From Poteriospumella lacustris (taxonomy: Eukaryota; Sar; Chrysophyceae; Chromulinales; Dinobryaceae): a stretch of DNA of 28,073 nt. Positions 10,318-19,965 of the stretch are shown here, one piece after another. Under the pieces are notes generated by a model, which saw only the letters and a program-made list of their open reading frames with translations, was not told the DNA's origin and did no database searches. The position numbers and the translations under genes were made by a program. Each line of letters starts with the position of its first letter. The first letter of the stretch is position 1. The stretch spans positions 6,361 through 34,433 of the forward strand of contig SMOI01000337.1 in NCBI GenBank assembly GCA_008000375.1, read 5' to 3'.

Positions 10318-11070
10318 TTCTGCGCAACGCTCAGGCGTTTACTCAGCAATCTGTCCACGTGGGATGTGAGCTATTTCTCCGATCTGTGAGGCAAGATACC
10401 CCAAACACGGCGCCCTTACTGTACCCTGCCTGACCTTGTGAGGAGAGTGTATGTGAGACACGTTCCAGACCTGATTCAAAGACACACTCGTATGGTTTAG
10501 GTGGGTTCTATATCTGCGGAGAACAATTAAGCTGAGAGTGTTACGTATTACGCAGAACAAAATAACTACCGAGGCGTGCGTGTGTGTACGTGGCGAAAAT
10601 CATCTGCAAACGTGCTGTCATATGCACCGAAATGGCGACCAGTGTGATAAGACGGGCAGTCGCAACGGAGAGAACGTTCTCCCGTTCCGAGATACGTACC
10701 AAAAACAAATAGAACAGGTGGGGGAAGGGGGCGGGATGAGTGAGATGAGCTATGAATGTGAAATAAGCTTGTGGCGCTTAGCTGTGGCGCAACGCTTTTC
10801 TGTGTGAATTCAATATCTGTGCGAGGTAGATGGGGAGGAAAGCGGGGAGGGGGGGGGAGTGTGAGGCGGAGACTACCCGTCGCACAGGATGTGGAAGAAA
10901 GTAAGAGAGAACGTATTGAACAAAGTTGCTTCACATCCGACGAAGCAGGAACACCCGACCAACCAACCCATCCAACCACCATCACCACACAACAACAACA
11001 AATTAACGATAAATAAAACACATCCGTGTATTAGGTAGGCTTGAACGACATACGAGAAGGGCTTCCTTCC

Positions 11071-14000
11071 TTATTTCGACTGGTCGCCCAACAAGGGAGC
11101 GTTCAACGAGCCCTTCGCGAAGCACGAGTAGTACACAATGACACCGACCAACACCGTCGCCACGGCACCCACCAGGATGAAGACAATCGACACGGCAGGC
11201 TTGTTGTCAAAGAAGTCATCGGAGCCAGAGCTGGAGTCAGTGGAGGCGGTCGACACCGTCGACTTCACCGCACGACCGTACACACGAGTGACACCCGACA
11301 CGCTCACGTCGTCACCCGCGTAGTATTGATCATCCGCTTGCACGGACACGTCTTGCTTCTCCTGCACCGCGCGCTTCTTCAAGTTGCCTTGCTTCTGGTT
11401 CACGGCTGGGGTCTCGACGGCAGCGAAATCATCATCGAAACCAGTGTTGGCCACACAGGCTTCCTGCTCGACAATGCTGACGGTCTTGGAGCGAGACGGG
11501 CAGCCAGCTTCGTTGAAGGTTTCAATCAACGGGTAGTTGAACAAGAACGAGTACGTCACGTCGGCAGAGGCTTGTTCCGAGAAGCAGACGCCGTTCAAGA
11601 ACGACGTGAATCCCGCCAATTCAGAGTCCAAACAAGCGTTGGACTTCTGGTTGTAGGACAAGTGGGTGGAGTACACCGCGTCGGAGGAAGTCTCCGGCAG
11701 AGGCAAGTTCGAAGGGTTGACGTTGGTGTTGGCCGCGCAGGTCAATTGCGTCGATTGCTTGACACCGACGCTGGTGGTGTACTCGGGGTTGCAGCCCAAG
11801 AACAACTTGATGTAGGTAGGGTTCAAGGTACAGGCCTGGTCCTCGTACGACGCGATGGTCGCGAAGGTGTTGTCACCGCTGCAGACGTACATCTGCGAGC
11901 CGACGACATTGTAAGGCTCCTCGGTCGAGTACGTCAACATGCACTTGTTGGTGGGCGTGCCGGACACGACGTTGGCCGTACCCGTGCAGCCCTCCTGGCT
12001 GTACACGGTGTACGTCATCCAGCCGCTGGCAGTGGTAGGGGCAGCGGTAGGCGCAGCGGAAGGCTGCACGGTGGGGGCCGCCACCGGTTGGTTGGTGGGC
12101 GAGCCAGGCGTCACGGTAGGAGCCGCCGTAGGGGCGTTGGGGGTGTCACCAAGCGCCAAGAAGGTGGCCTGGAACTTGGTGAAGTCCAATGAACCGATAC
12201 CCGAGACAGGGTCCCAGCCAGTGGTGGCATAGAAACCCTGCGAGCAGCAGACGGCATCGGAGTGGCCCGCCACGCAGTTGTTCTCACCAACCACGATATC
12301 GTTCAGAATGATATCGTTCTGGTACTGGTAGATGCTGGGGTTGATCCAGCCCAAGTTTGACTTACCCGCCGTGATACGCGCGGAGTTGACCAAGGCGACC
12401 ATACCCGCCACGACAGGCGACGAGGCAGACGTACCATAGACACTGGTCAAGTTACCCGCAGCCATGACCGCATACGAGGCAGCCAAGGCGGACACGTCAG
12501 GGTAACCACGACCATTGGCGTTGTAGCCAGGGGCAGGGGCCACGTTGGTGCCCTTCACCTGGTTGAAGTAGTTCGTCACCTGGGTCTGCTGCCACGAGGG
12601 AGTGCCGTACATATCGGAGAATCCACCGCCCGTGGTGATCACTCCGCCAGCATCCGAAGTACACGCGACTTCGCTGGTACCATCCTCAGGACCGAACGTA
12701 CCACCGACGGCGGTGACGTACGGAGAAGACGCAGGGAACGATGGGCGGTAGCCACAGACGAGAGGGTGGTCTCTGGCCAAGAAAGAAGCCACACCGTCGT
12801 CACCAGACGAGGCCACCAAGGTCACACCCATGATACCAAGCTTCATCGCTTCGGTATCGAAGGTCTGGAAGTACGAAGGCGGTTGGCCCTCTCCGCCACC
12901 GTACGAAATGCTGATCACCTTCGGGGGATCCGCCATCTCGGCCACCGACTTGGCGAAACCAAGAATCCAGTCCTCGTCGTAGTAGTAAGTCATGGGCACG
13001 TTCTGGGCCACGGCCATCATGTACTGAACATCCAAGTTCGCTTCCAAACAGTTGTTACCACCGTCAGCAACGCAAGCGTTGTTGAACACGTGGCCTCCGA
13101 TGTCGACAGCAACAGCCTCTTGGGGCAGGTTGAAACGGGTCTACAGGAACGAGCAAACGGAAGCAAACGAAAAGGCGTCAGTCAGTGGCAAAAACAACAT
13201 CGGGAAAGACAATGCGAACGTACCTGAAACGCCGACAGATCCGTTGGGGAGTAGCTCTGGTTCAACGACTCGTACACCGCCTGAGTAGTGGCCGGGTTGC
13301 CAGTGTTGCTGGTGATCTTGTAGTAGCTGTTCAACAAGGCAGGAGTGACCATGCCAGGGATGGTATCCGACCCTTGGATCTCGACCTTGCTGCGCTTCTG
13401 CGCCAACTTGTTCTCACGGTCTCTCTTCGCAGCGGTGATGCTCTGAGTGACGACAGGCACCGCATCAGGGAGATCAATCACATTAAACACATGCTGCACG
13501 TGGGCAGGCAACGCTTGGGGAAGGAAAGCCTCCTCGGCACGAAGGATCTTGCGAGTAGGCTTGTTGGACTGCTGAAACTCGTAGAATTGGGCCTGGAACA
13601 CCTCCTCCCACACCTTCACAGGAGCCTCGAAGGTGACGTACTCACCATTGGCAGTCTCAGAGACAACCGTAGCACCACGCTTCTCGAAGAACTTCTTCAC
13701 GAAAGAGGTGGAAGCAGGGTTCGCCGTGAACTTGGTCATTTGTTCCTTGGTCCAGTGCTTGCCGTAGTTGGCAGACTTGGGGTCAGAGACATCGTACAAG
13801 ATCTTCTCCAACTTCTCAACGTTGCGTTGCTTGACAGCAACCACAACCTTGTGGGTATCCTCCGCATTTGCACGGAACTTCTTGCTCAAATCAGGGCGAT
13901 GGGAGAAGTTCACCTTGCCAAGCTTGGTCATCTTCTTTCCCTTGACAATGGCAGTCTTCGCATCCGCCTTGTTGCCGATGCCATGACTAGCAGTGATAAC

Positions 14001-14147
14001 GTCTTGCATCGAAGAAAATTGATGCTTGGCAATCTGCATGTTCAACAATTCCTCGCCTCTCGCTTGGAGTTGCTCCGCAGACAAAGTTTCTTGCTGAGCA
14101 GCAAGAGCCGCTGGCAGCAACGAAGCTAACATCAAAAAGGACTTCAT
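11071..14147 (-). CDS. Membrane-anchored sedolisin (S53 peptidase) with Cys-containing C-terminal domain
   Basis: Two exons (14147-13224 and 13140-11071) give 997 residues: signal peptide (1-17), propeptide to about residue 215, then the catalytic domain. The active site is complete: E341 and D345 (EANLD), oxyanion D422 (SSGDDG) and S546 (GTSASSP). Calcium-site motifs GENNC and TTGWDPVSGIG follow. A Pro/Thr/Ala-rich linker (about 635-675) leads to an extra domain of roughly 270 residues with many cysteines, then one hydrophobic span (about 956-981) and a 15-residue cytoplasmic tail containing APLLGDQ. Predicted type I topology, with the protease lumenal or extracellular. The tail resembles a dileucine sorting signal, although the acidic residue normally placed upstream is missing. 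It is a paralogue of the soluble enzyme at 4674-6466. Function of the extra domain is unknown. Confidence 0.93.
13141..13223 (-). other. Intron of sedolisin 2
   Basis: CTGTCGGCGTTTCAG is followed by a GTACGT donor; the 83-nt interval ends in pyrimidine-rich sequence with a CCTGTAG acceptor, then ACCCGTTTCAACC. Splicing is phase 0 and restores the sedolisin fold (..DLSAFQ-TRFNLPQ..). Without splicing a stop follows within about 14 codons. Confidence 0.93.
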
Positions 14148-14730
14148 TTTTTATTTTCTATTCCCCGATAATTTGTGTAAAAATTTTAGCGAGTCAAAGG
14201 CAATCTTTATGTGCAAGGTCCACAAAGATATGTGAACTTGCAAGTCGTCGAAGATGGATACGCCCAACGACCAGCGGTGGGATAGCCCACAGCGCAGCAC
14301 CGCGGCGACACAGCAGCGGTGAAAAGGACACTGCACCACACACGGACACATGGGGGGCGAGGTGGACGCTATCAGAGAGGCCTTCTGACAGATTTCACAG
14401 CAGCGGAGGACGGAGGATGTGTCGGTCACGCTGGGCTATGCTACTCACGATGACGACGACGATCGCCAAGTGTTCCAACGTGTTGGTCGCTGTCGCTGCC
14501 GGCGGTCTCCCATATCGTTTGTTCTCGAAGTTTCGGTACTAAAGGATGCAGATGTCTCCTAGAATTGATTGAGGATACGTGTGAACTTGACGTACCTTTC
14601 TTGGTGTCACTCGAATCGGGAACGGCAGCAATAACCGCAAGTGTGGATTATCCCCAAGTCTGTCGCACAACCAAACAACCAAACGAAAGTTTGGTGTTCC
14701 CAAGGAAAACATCGATTCAAACATCCTTGA
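14148..14730. promoter_or_regulatory. Divergent intergenic region between sedolisin 2 and the small secreted protein
   Basis: This 583-bp region must hold both promoters. On the sedolisin side the leader is AT-rich (GAATAGAAAATAAAAA directly before the ATG). A 92-codon minus-strand frame at 14151-14429 has no recognisable features and is not annotated. Confidence 0.5.
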
Positions 14731-15198
14731 ATGAAGTCGGCACTTCTTGTTTGTTCACTTTTAATTGTCCTCCTTGCCATAACTCTCGCGTCCTCCCTCG
14801 GATCAGGATCTCACCATCACCAAGACGACAAGAAGATGAGTGAAACCAACGAAGATCGTATCGTCAGCCTTTCCAAAACTGCAGAATCATCAGATGAAAC
14901 AGTAGCCGCTCTTCCACATCCAGACGATGTGCGTAAACAAGATGCCAGTACAGACGGCGCAACGCATAAGTTGGAGCTCGGGTCTTCTGTGTCGATGGAC
15001 CATTTGGGCCCAATCATCGTCAACACCGACGGAACAACGCGCCGAATCGCCAACTGGAACGAAATGACCGAATCGGAGCAGGCGAATGCCATCAGGCTCA
15101 TCAGTGCCAGAAACAAGAGGCGCATCGCCGATCTTTTGAAGCAGCGAGAGGAGGAAGAGCAGGAAGAGCAAGAACAAGCTGAAAACGACTCCAAGTAG
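14731..15198 (+). CDS. Small secreted or lumenal protein with a conserved core
   Basis: Single exon, 155 residues. An N-terminal signal peptide (MKSALLVCSLLIVLLAITLA) precedes a polar, poorly conserved-looking stretch. A compact core at residues 90-137 contains HLGPIIVNTDGT, RRIANWNEMTESEQ and IRLISARNKRRIADLLK. The tail is Glu/Gln-rich coiled-coil-like sequence ending ENDSK, which is not a KDEL signal. From memory, a core of the form GP-hydrophobic-VN-x-DGT-RI-x-NW-x-x-MT-x-x-E occurs in small uncharacterised eukaryotic proteins, but I cannot give a family name. Possibly an ER or secreted factor; function unknown. It is divergently transcribed from sedolisin 2. Confidence 0.8.
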   Translation: MKSALLVCSLLIVLLAITLASSLGSGSHHHQDDKKMSETNEDRIVSLSKTAESSDETVAALPHPDDVRKQDASTDGATHKLELGSSVSMDHLGPIIVNTDGTTRRIANWNEMTESEQANAIRLISARNKRRIADLLKQREEEEQEEQEQAENDSK

Positions 15199-15620
15199 AA
15201 CCGCAACAACGACCACCCAACACCAGAGATACCATTGTCCTGGTCATTTGTATTTTGTGTAACTTTACAAGCGTTCGTTTGTCTTAAGTATTGGACGTTA
15301 CGAGTGGACCGTTGCGATGTCTTCTAGGCTTTGATCTCCCTATCCATACCACTGGCAGTATAAAACGGAAAACCTCGCTCGATAATAGATTTGAGTGGTC
15401 TCTAACCCTTTACACTCTCAAACACCACTGTCTCTGGTCGTTCTCCTGAGGAGAAAGATGTTGACTAATACTCTGTGGCATTGTGCATTGTCACATGTAC
15501 AGTTATTGTCTACAATCTACAATCTACAGTCTACCGTCTAAAATGCGTCAAACAGCTCTGTCTAGACCCCTGTCTTGCGTCTTATATTGTCTTCCACAAT
15601 CAATGGGTTGTGGCTCAGCG
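15199..15620. other. Convergent intergenic region
   Basis: These 422 bp lie between the stop of the small secreted protein (plus) and the stop of the DUF285 gene (minus). The region contains a heptamer repeat (listed separately). A 63-codon plus-strand frame at 15475-15666 shows no features and overlaps the repeat. Confidence 0.45.
15509..15543. repeat. Heptamer tandem repeat
   Basis: Five successive 7-nt units: TCTACAA, TCTACAA, TCTACAG, TCTACCG, TCTAAAA. They lie about 80 bp beyond the DUF285 stop codon, so probably in its 3' untranslated region. Confidence 0.85.
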
Positions 15621-16562
15621 CTATGCGACGCTGCGCGTGATGAATCGTTTCTTCTTCGTCTGTTGACCAGGCATCGAAAACATACCGACGACGTTGGCGG
15701 TTTGGTTGAACTTCCACGTCTCCACAGATTTAGAGAACAGCGACGCACCTTGGAACATAAAAGCCATTGTGGTGGCACTGCTTACGTTCCAACGATCCAG
15801 CGGCTGGTTAAACCGCGCGGCAAACTCAAACATGGCGCTCATATCGTTCACATGGGAGACATCCCAGTGATGAAGCGGCTGATTAAACGCTTGCGCCCCA
15901 CGAAACATGCGACTGGTATTGTCCACATTGCCAACGTTCCATCGGTTGAGTGGTTGGTTGAAGGTGATGGTTAATTCGAACATGCTCTTCATACAGCGGA
16001 CACCACCAACGTCCCAGCGGTCGAGAGGCTGATTGAATGCTTCCGCTCCTTGGAACATGGCTTCCATCGTATACACGTGGCCTACATCCCAACTCTCCAC
16101 GGGTTGATTGAAGGCTTTTGCATCGAGAAACATGGCAGCCATGTTGGTGCACCGCGATACTTGCCACGACGACAGAGGACGGTTAAAAGCGGTCGCTCCC
16201 GCGAACATACTTTCCATCCACGTCACCTGACGAACATCCCAATGACTAATGTCGTCATTGAACCTGCGCAATGACTCGAACAGATAATTCATATTGGTCA
16301 CTGCGTGGACATCCCACAGGTCAATGGCACCGAATCGGATCTGCCCCTGCGAACGATTTCGACACCACAGCTGCACGGCAGCATGAATATTCTCATTGGA
16401 TATCGCTTCGCATGCAAACTGCTTTATCATTTCGCGAATACCATACGGTAGAACCGTTGTGTCTCCGCATAGTCTCGCCACTTGGCGGAACAAACACAGA
16501 TCGATCAACTCGAAGACGGTGAAGTGTTGCCGCTCGGAACCATGTGTTGTCAGTGAACTCAT
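15621..16562 (-). CDS. BspA-like / DUF285 leucine-rich-type repeat protein
   Basis: Single exon, 313 residues, ATG at 16562 in an excellent ACCATG context. After an 80-residue N-terminal region come eight to nine 25-residue units with the pattern W-D-V-x-x-V-x-x-M-x-x-M-F-x-x-A-x-x-F-N-x-P-L (for example HWDVSHVNDMSAMFEFAARF). This is the BspA-type repeat (Pfam DUF285), common in bacteria and in several protist groups, where it mediates protein binding or adhesion. Unlike many surface members, no signal peptide or membrane span is visible, suggesting an intracellular role or an unseen upstream exon. The short basic tail contains QQTKKKRF. The repeats are more alike within the protein than expected by chance, consistent with internal duplication. 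Confidence 0.92.
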   Translation of the reverse strand: MSSLTTHGSERQHFTVFELIDLCLFRQVARLCGDTTVLPYGIREMIKQFACEAISNENIHAAVQLWCRNRSQGQIRFGAIDLWDVHAVTNMNYLFESLRRFNDDISHWDVRQVTWMESMFAGATAFNRPLSSWQVSRCTNMAAMFLDAKAFNQPVESWDVGHVYTMEAMFQGAEAFNQPLDRWDVGGVRCMKSMFELTITFNQPLNRWNVGNVDNTSRMFRGAQAFNQPLHHWDVSHVNDMSAMFEFAARFNQPLDRWNVSSATTMAFMFQGASLFSKSVETWKFNQTANVVGMFSMPGQQTKKKRFITRSVA

Positions 16563-16899
16563 GGTGACTATCCGGGGTCCTTTGGGCTTATTCTAATGTG
16601 AATAACGGTTCAACGGTCGTCAATACGGGCAATCGAATGGCCCGAATCAATCTCGGTTTCGCTGCAACGGATCTGGCGGAACCGAACGGAACTCTACCGT
16701 CTCCCGAGGGACGAAGCGACAGACCGGATTTCCGTCGTTTCTGCGTCCGTTCTCCGCCTAAACTGAAGGAAAAATGGACGGAGTTTTGTCCGCAGGTCCG
16801 CGAGAGACAGACGAAACGCCAGAGACGAGATGTCGACGTGTCCAATGACCATTCTTACATCAGTTCTTACATCAGTTCTTACATCAGTTTTACATCCGT
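16563..16899. other. Intergenic region ending in TTACATCA tandem repeats
   Basis: This gap holds the DUF285 promoter. Its right end (about 16852-16910) has five TTACATC(A/C) motifs, three of them in a 12-bp unit TTCTTACATCAG. Read on the minus strand this is TGATGTAA repeated, just beyond the conserved 3' cassette. A 109-codon plus-strand frame begins only with GTG at 16598 and is not supported. Confidence 0.5.
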
Positions 16900-17150
16900 T
16901 TTACATCACACTATAGTACAGTACTGAACAGTGCCCTACGGTCCAGCGGGACAGACAATCTCCTCCCTGCCCAAAAACCACCACCACCTTAGGGCGCGTA
17001 GTTGGTCGCGAGGCGATGGTGTACCGTGTTCGCGACGCCGACGCCGTCGTTGTCGCCAAAGTCATCGCGATTGTTGTCGCTACCGCTGCCACTGTCACCG
17101 CTACTGTTGCTGGTAGTGCTCGGTGGTCGCGACCGCATCGGCCGCGCCGC
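16900..17150 (-). repeat. Copy A of a duplicated 3' cassette (C-terminal tail plus 3' untranslated segment)
   Basis: This segment matches copy B at 19966-20225 in the same orientation. The untranslated part (16900-16970, containing CACTATAGTACAGTACTG) differs from copy B at about one position in 70. The coding part shares the ending NTV-x-HRLATNYAP plus TAA, with in-frame indels (4 and 1 codons) and several synonymous differences. Similarity fades beyond about 17150. Confidence 0.9.
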
Positions 17151-17218
17151 GGTAGCAAAGGCCCGCCACGCCTCAGTGGAATGGTCTTCCTGCGTCGGTG
17201 GTGGCTCTGCCCCTGATT
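16989..17218 (-). CDS. C-terminal tail exon or gene fragment (shared with the GC-rich gene)
   Basis: The frame ends PMRSRPP..., GSGSDNNRDDFGDNDG, ANTVHHRLATNYAP and TAA. It lacks an ATG at its beginning, while a good acceptor (CTTGTCTGCAG) sits at 17219. A donor at 17302 (A|GTGCGT) within the adjacent kinase-like gene would join it in frame (84-nt intron, phase 1), replacing that gene's own stop at 17250. So it may be an alternative or obligatory last exon of the kinase-like gene, or a stranded fragment of a duplicate of the 20053-23727 gene. The in-frame indels and synonymous changes relative to copy B suggest it has been translated. Confidence 0.5.
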
Positions 17219-17249
17219 CTGCAGACAAGTGTTCTCACCCAGCCCAGGT

Positions 17250-19257
17250 CTACAGTGTCAACGCCGTGCGCATCGCAGCCATCATCGCGTCCGACCACGC
17301 ACTCCCGGCCACATCGATATCTTTCGGGAAGGCGTTGTACGTGTCATCTATCCATTGACGAAACACACCGGGGAGGCGATGGCCCATGCGCCAGGCGAAG
17401 TCGAAGTCGATCACCTTGACACGCACCTCGCCGCGCTCTACGCGGTAGAACAGGTTGCTCAAACGCATATCGAGATGACACACGCCCGCCTCGGCCATCA
17501 ACGACACCACGCGACACACTTCGTCCCAGAACGCGGACCGATACTCTGATGGCACAGACACCGTCGAGGTCTGCGACAAGGTACACGTGTCGAGGTAGGT
17601 TACTCCCGCGATCTGCCAACTACCCTCCAGGCGTGGATACACGACGATGGGGTACCCCGGAGGTAACGCACCGACAGCCGAAGCGTCGGGCGCGGCACTC
17701 GCTGCAGCTCGTTGCTTTCGGGGGCTACTGGATGTCGTCGTCCGCTTGTCACTCACCTCGCACGGTTCCCACCCCGACAGCAACTCGACTCGCCGGAGCA
17801 GTTGTTCTCCGATCACAGTGTCCAGTGTTCGGCGAAAGCGCGTTCCCAGAAACGCGGTGGCATCGGAATCGCCTGCTGCCGGATAGCCGATGACACCGAC
17901 CGGAAAGACTACCACATGGCGGAGTGCTTCACACGCGTGCAGTGCGTCAAACCAGCTAAACAGTAGACGTAACTGATGGCCGGCATGGCTCGGATGCTGA
18001 CCAAACAGTTGCAAGGGTTTGAAGAAGTACCCCTCCGTCTGCAACCGCAAAAGGTGACGCGGGGGGAGGCGTACGCCTCGATTTTGAGGTCGCCAGAGCA
18101 TCATGTGCGTGCGCACGTACTGCACGAGGCCCTCCAGCATCACATACAATGCGGCCGAGGGGTACAACGGCAGTGGGTCGGCGAGCAGGATCGGGACCGG
18201 ATAGAACTCCTGGGCCAGTGAATACACTGCACCGAACTGTACCAGACCCCCGCAGAGGACCACAAAGGGGATCGCAGTTTGGTTGACGGCAACGCCCAAT
18301 ACATGGACCGCGTGAAAGAGAAAGTCGCACGACACTTGAATCGCCTGTGCCATCGCGGTGCAAGGAGCATCTGCCTCTCCCTTGGCGTCTCCTCCAATCA
18401 ACCCGACAAACGAGCCATCCTCCCGTGTCATGTACAGGCAACAATCGGAGAAAGAGCGTTGCGATGCGAACCGCATGGCGAAGGCCGACGGGGTACGAGT
18501 CTCTGCAGAGGGGCTCTCCATGCGAGGGCAGTCGCAGCGCCCCCGAAGATACAGCATCAGGTCACTTAGGACATGTGTACCTGTGTCAAACTCCGACGTA
18601 CTGGGCAAGCGCATGCCACATTGCGCAGCCATCCGCAGCGATTGAAAACCGGCGTTGTTCTTCATCGCGTCGAGGTCAGGTGTCGATTGCAGGAAGCGTA
18701 GAAGGACCGCCAAACCTTCGTTCTCCATGAAATGGTACGTGGCCACCACCGGACGACACATCCACGAGTATACATCGGACTGGGACAAGGAGGAAGCCGC
18801 CACATGGATCTGTGCAGCGCTTTGTAAAACCGCTGGTAACGCAAAACAGATGCAGGAAATGTGGTATGGTTAATTCTCACCGACAAGCTGGAAAGAGAAG
18901 CATGCCTAGCGGTAAGTATGGTACCTAAATCGTCGATGCGGGCCTGCGACGCATCTGACGCTGCAATGGTCGGTGCTCCCACTAAATGAACAAAGCGACA
19001 GGAACAGAGCACCGACAACAACAGGCGTTGACCACTTTTAGATCAATCAATCACGACTGTCGATCAATTCTGCGCAATCCCTTACCGCCAAAGACCGCGG
19101 AAAGTCGATGAAAACCAACAGCTACATGGACTCCGCATCTCAAACAAAGAGGACAGTCGTCCAACACATGCAGTCGGTTGTCTTGCGTCAACGCTTCCTG
19201 TGTGGTATTGCAACGTTGATGAGGAGGCTGTAGGTCTCCTGTGTTGGGTTCCGACAT
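17250..19257 (-). CDS. Atypical protein-kinase-like protein with a candidate PD-(D/E)XK nuclease motif
   Basis: The main body is an uninterrupted frame from about 18809 to the stop at 17250, but it has no ATG upstream. Two further exons restore a start: 19257-19086 (ATG, MSEPNTGDLQ, with CPLCLRCG) and 18981-18881, with introns 18982-19085 and 18810-18880. The total is 610 residues. The kinase-like half (about 400-610) has a hinge-like PIVVYPRLEGSW, catalytic loop HLDMRLSN (H536, D538, N543) and metal motif IDFD (D559). The N-terminal half has GLIGGDAKGEA (D222, D232, K234) followed by AQAIQ, a pattern like PD-(D/E)XK nucleases. Nuclease plus kinase is a combination reported for Crinkler-type effectors, but I see no classical CRN header, so the link is tentative. 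The terminus may instead splice to 16989-17218. Confidence 0.6.
18810..18880 (-). other. Proposed intron in the kinase-like gene
   Basis: Donor GTGAGA and acceptor GCTGCACAG, 71 nt, with a branch-like TTAAC near the donor. It joins ..SLSSLS to IHVAASSLSQSD in phase 0 and resolves the lack of an ATG. Another AG at 18833 would keep the wrong frame. Confidence 0.45.
18982..19085 (-). other. Proposed first intron in the kinase-like gene
   Basis: Donor GGCG|GTAAGG; acceptor preceded by a strong pyrimidine tract (CTGTTCCTGTCGCTTTGTTCATTTAG, of which the last 20 are most pyrimidine-rich in the window). 104 nt, phase 1, joining the ATG exon to the frame of 18981-18881. Confidence 0.5.
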
Positions 19258-19965
19258 AGTGAGTGAAGATTGTGATTGGGACTTGGGATTCGGTTGTGTC
19301 TCTGAGCCGACAAGCCGTGAAGACGATGAGGGCCACGAGACTTCACTTCGAGGGCCTGAAAATTCCTTTTCCTTGTCTTTCCTTGTTTTTCCTTGTTTTT
19401 CCTTGTTTTTCCTTGAAAACGATCGTGTTTCCGACGGACTCTATACGTTCTCAGGCGACAACAAGTACGAACATAGCTCGTACTGCTCAGTATGAAAATA
19501 CACATATTAGCTTCCTTTTGTACGACTCTGTCTTCGTTGGTACTAAATACGACATAGGAAACATTTTCATCTTTCCGCTACATATTGCAAGTATGAAATC
19601 ATAAAATCTCGTCCTTCTCCAACACCGAGGGCGACAAGGTGTCACGACCAGGCGTCGTAGACCAGTAGAAGGTCATACAGAGCCTACGTCCCACGGTGGC
19701 ACACCGTCTCTGGTGTTGAACAGACGCACCGCACCGCACCGCACCGCCTCTGGTAGCGTCTCGTTTTCGAACAACACTCAGACATAGTCGTGGATCGCGT
19801 TTTCACCGGTCCAATTCGCCGCGGGACGGATTTTCGGTTATGTCTTGATGTAAATTCCACGAAACACCACATCAACAACCGCTCCTCAGCACCCAAATGT
19901 CCACCCTCAGAACGTGTCCAACGTCAATTTTGTTGATACATTATTACATCAATTGTTACATCAGC
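19258..19965. other. Intergenic region with simple repeats
   Basis: About 700 bp between the 5' end of the kinase-like gene and the 3' end of the GC-rich gene. It holds a decamer repeat (separate entry), four GCACC/CACCG units at about 19724-19746, and three TTACATCA motifs at about 19943-19975 that mirror those beside copy A. No gene was recognised. Confidence 0.45.
19368..19415. repeat. Decamer tandem repeat CCTTGTTTTT
   Basis: About four to five tandem units of CCTTGTTTTT, the first slightly altered (CCTTGTCTTT). On the minus strand this is AAAAACAAGG, about 110 bp upstream of the proposed ATG of the kinase-like gene, so it may lie in its promoter or leader. Confidence 0.88.

Larger units (their letters stand above)
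9923..11070. other. Large intergenic region upstream of the ankyrin gene and downstream of sedolisin 2
   Basis: These 1.15 kb hold the ankyrin promoter and the sedolisin 2 3' untranslated region. I found simple repeats (listed separately), a G-run with purine-rich sequence around 10845-10860, and small frames on both strands without recognisable content. No RNA gene was recognised. Confidence 0.45.

Noticed and set aside
10566-11021. A 151-codon minus-strand frame with a hydrophobic, Cys-rich N-terminus
   Set aside because: It lies over simple-sequence tracts (CAACAA, G-run), the rest is Ser/Pro-rich without structure, and it overlaps the likely 3' untranslated region of sedolisin 2.
11041-12192. 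A 383-codon plus-strand frame antisense to sedolisin 2 (and a similar one at 13185-14129)
   Set aside because: Shadow of a verified minus-strand gene; no domain, and it crosses the real gene's stop.
14151-14429. A 92-codon cysteine-rich minus-strand frame just upstream of sedolisin 2
   Set aside because: No signal peptide, no recognisable motif, and it occupies a divergent promoter region.
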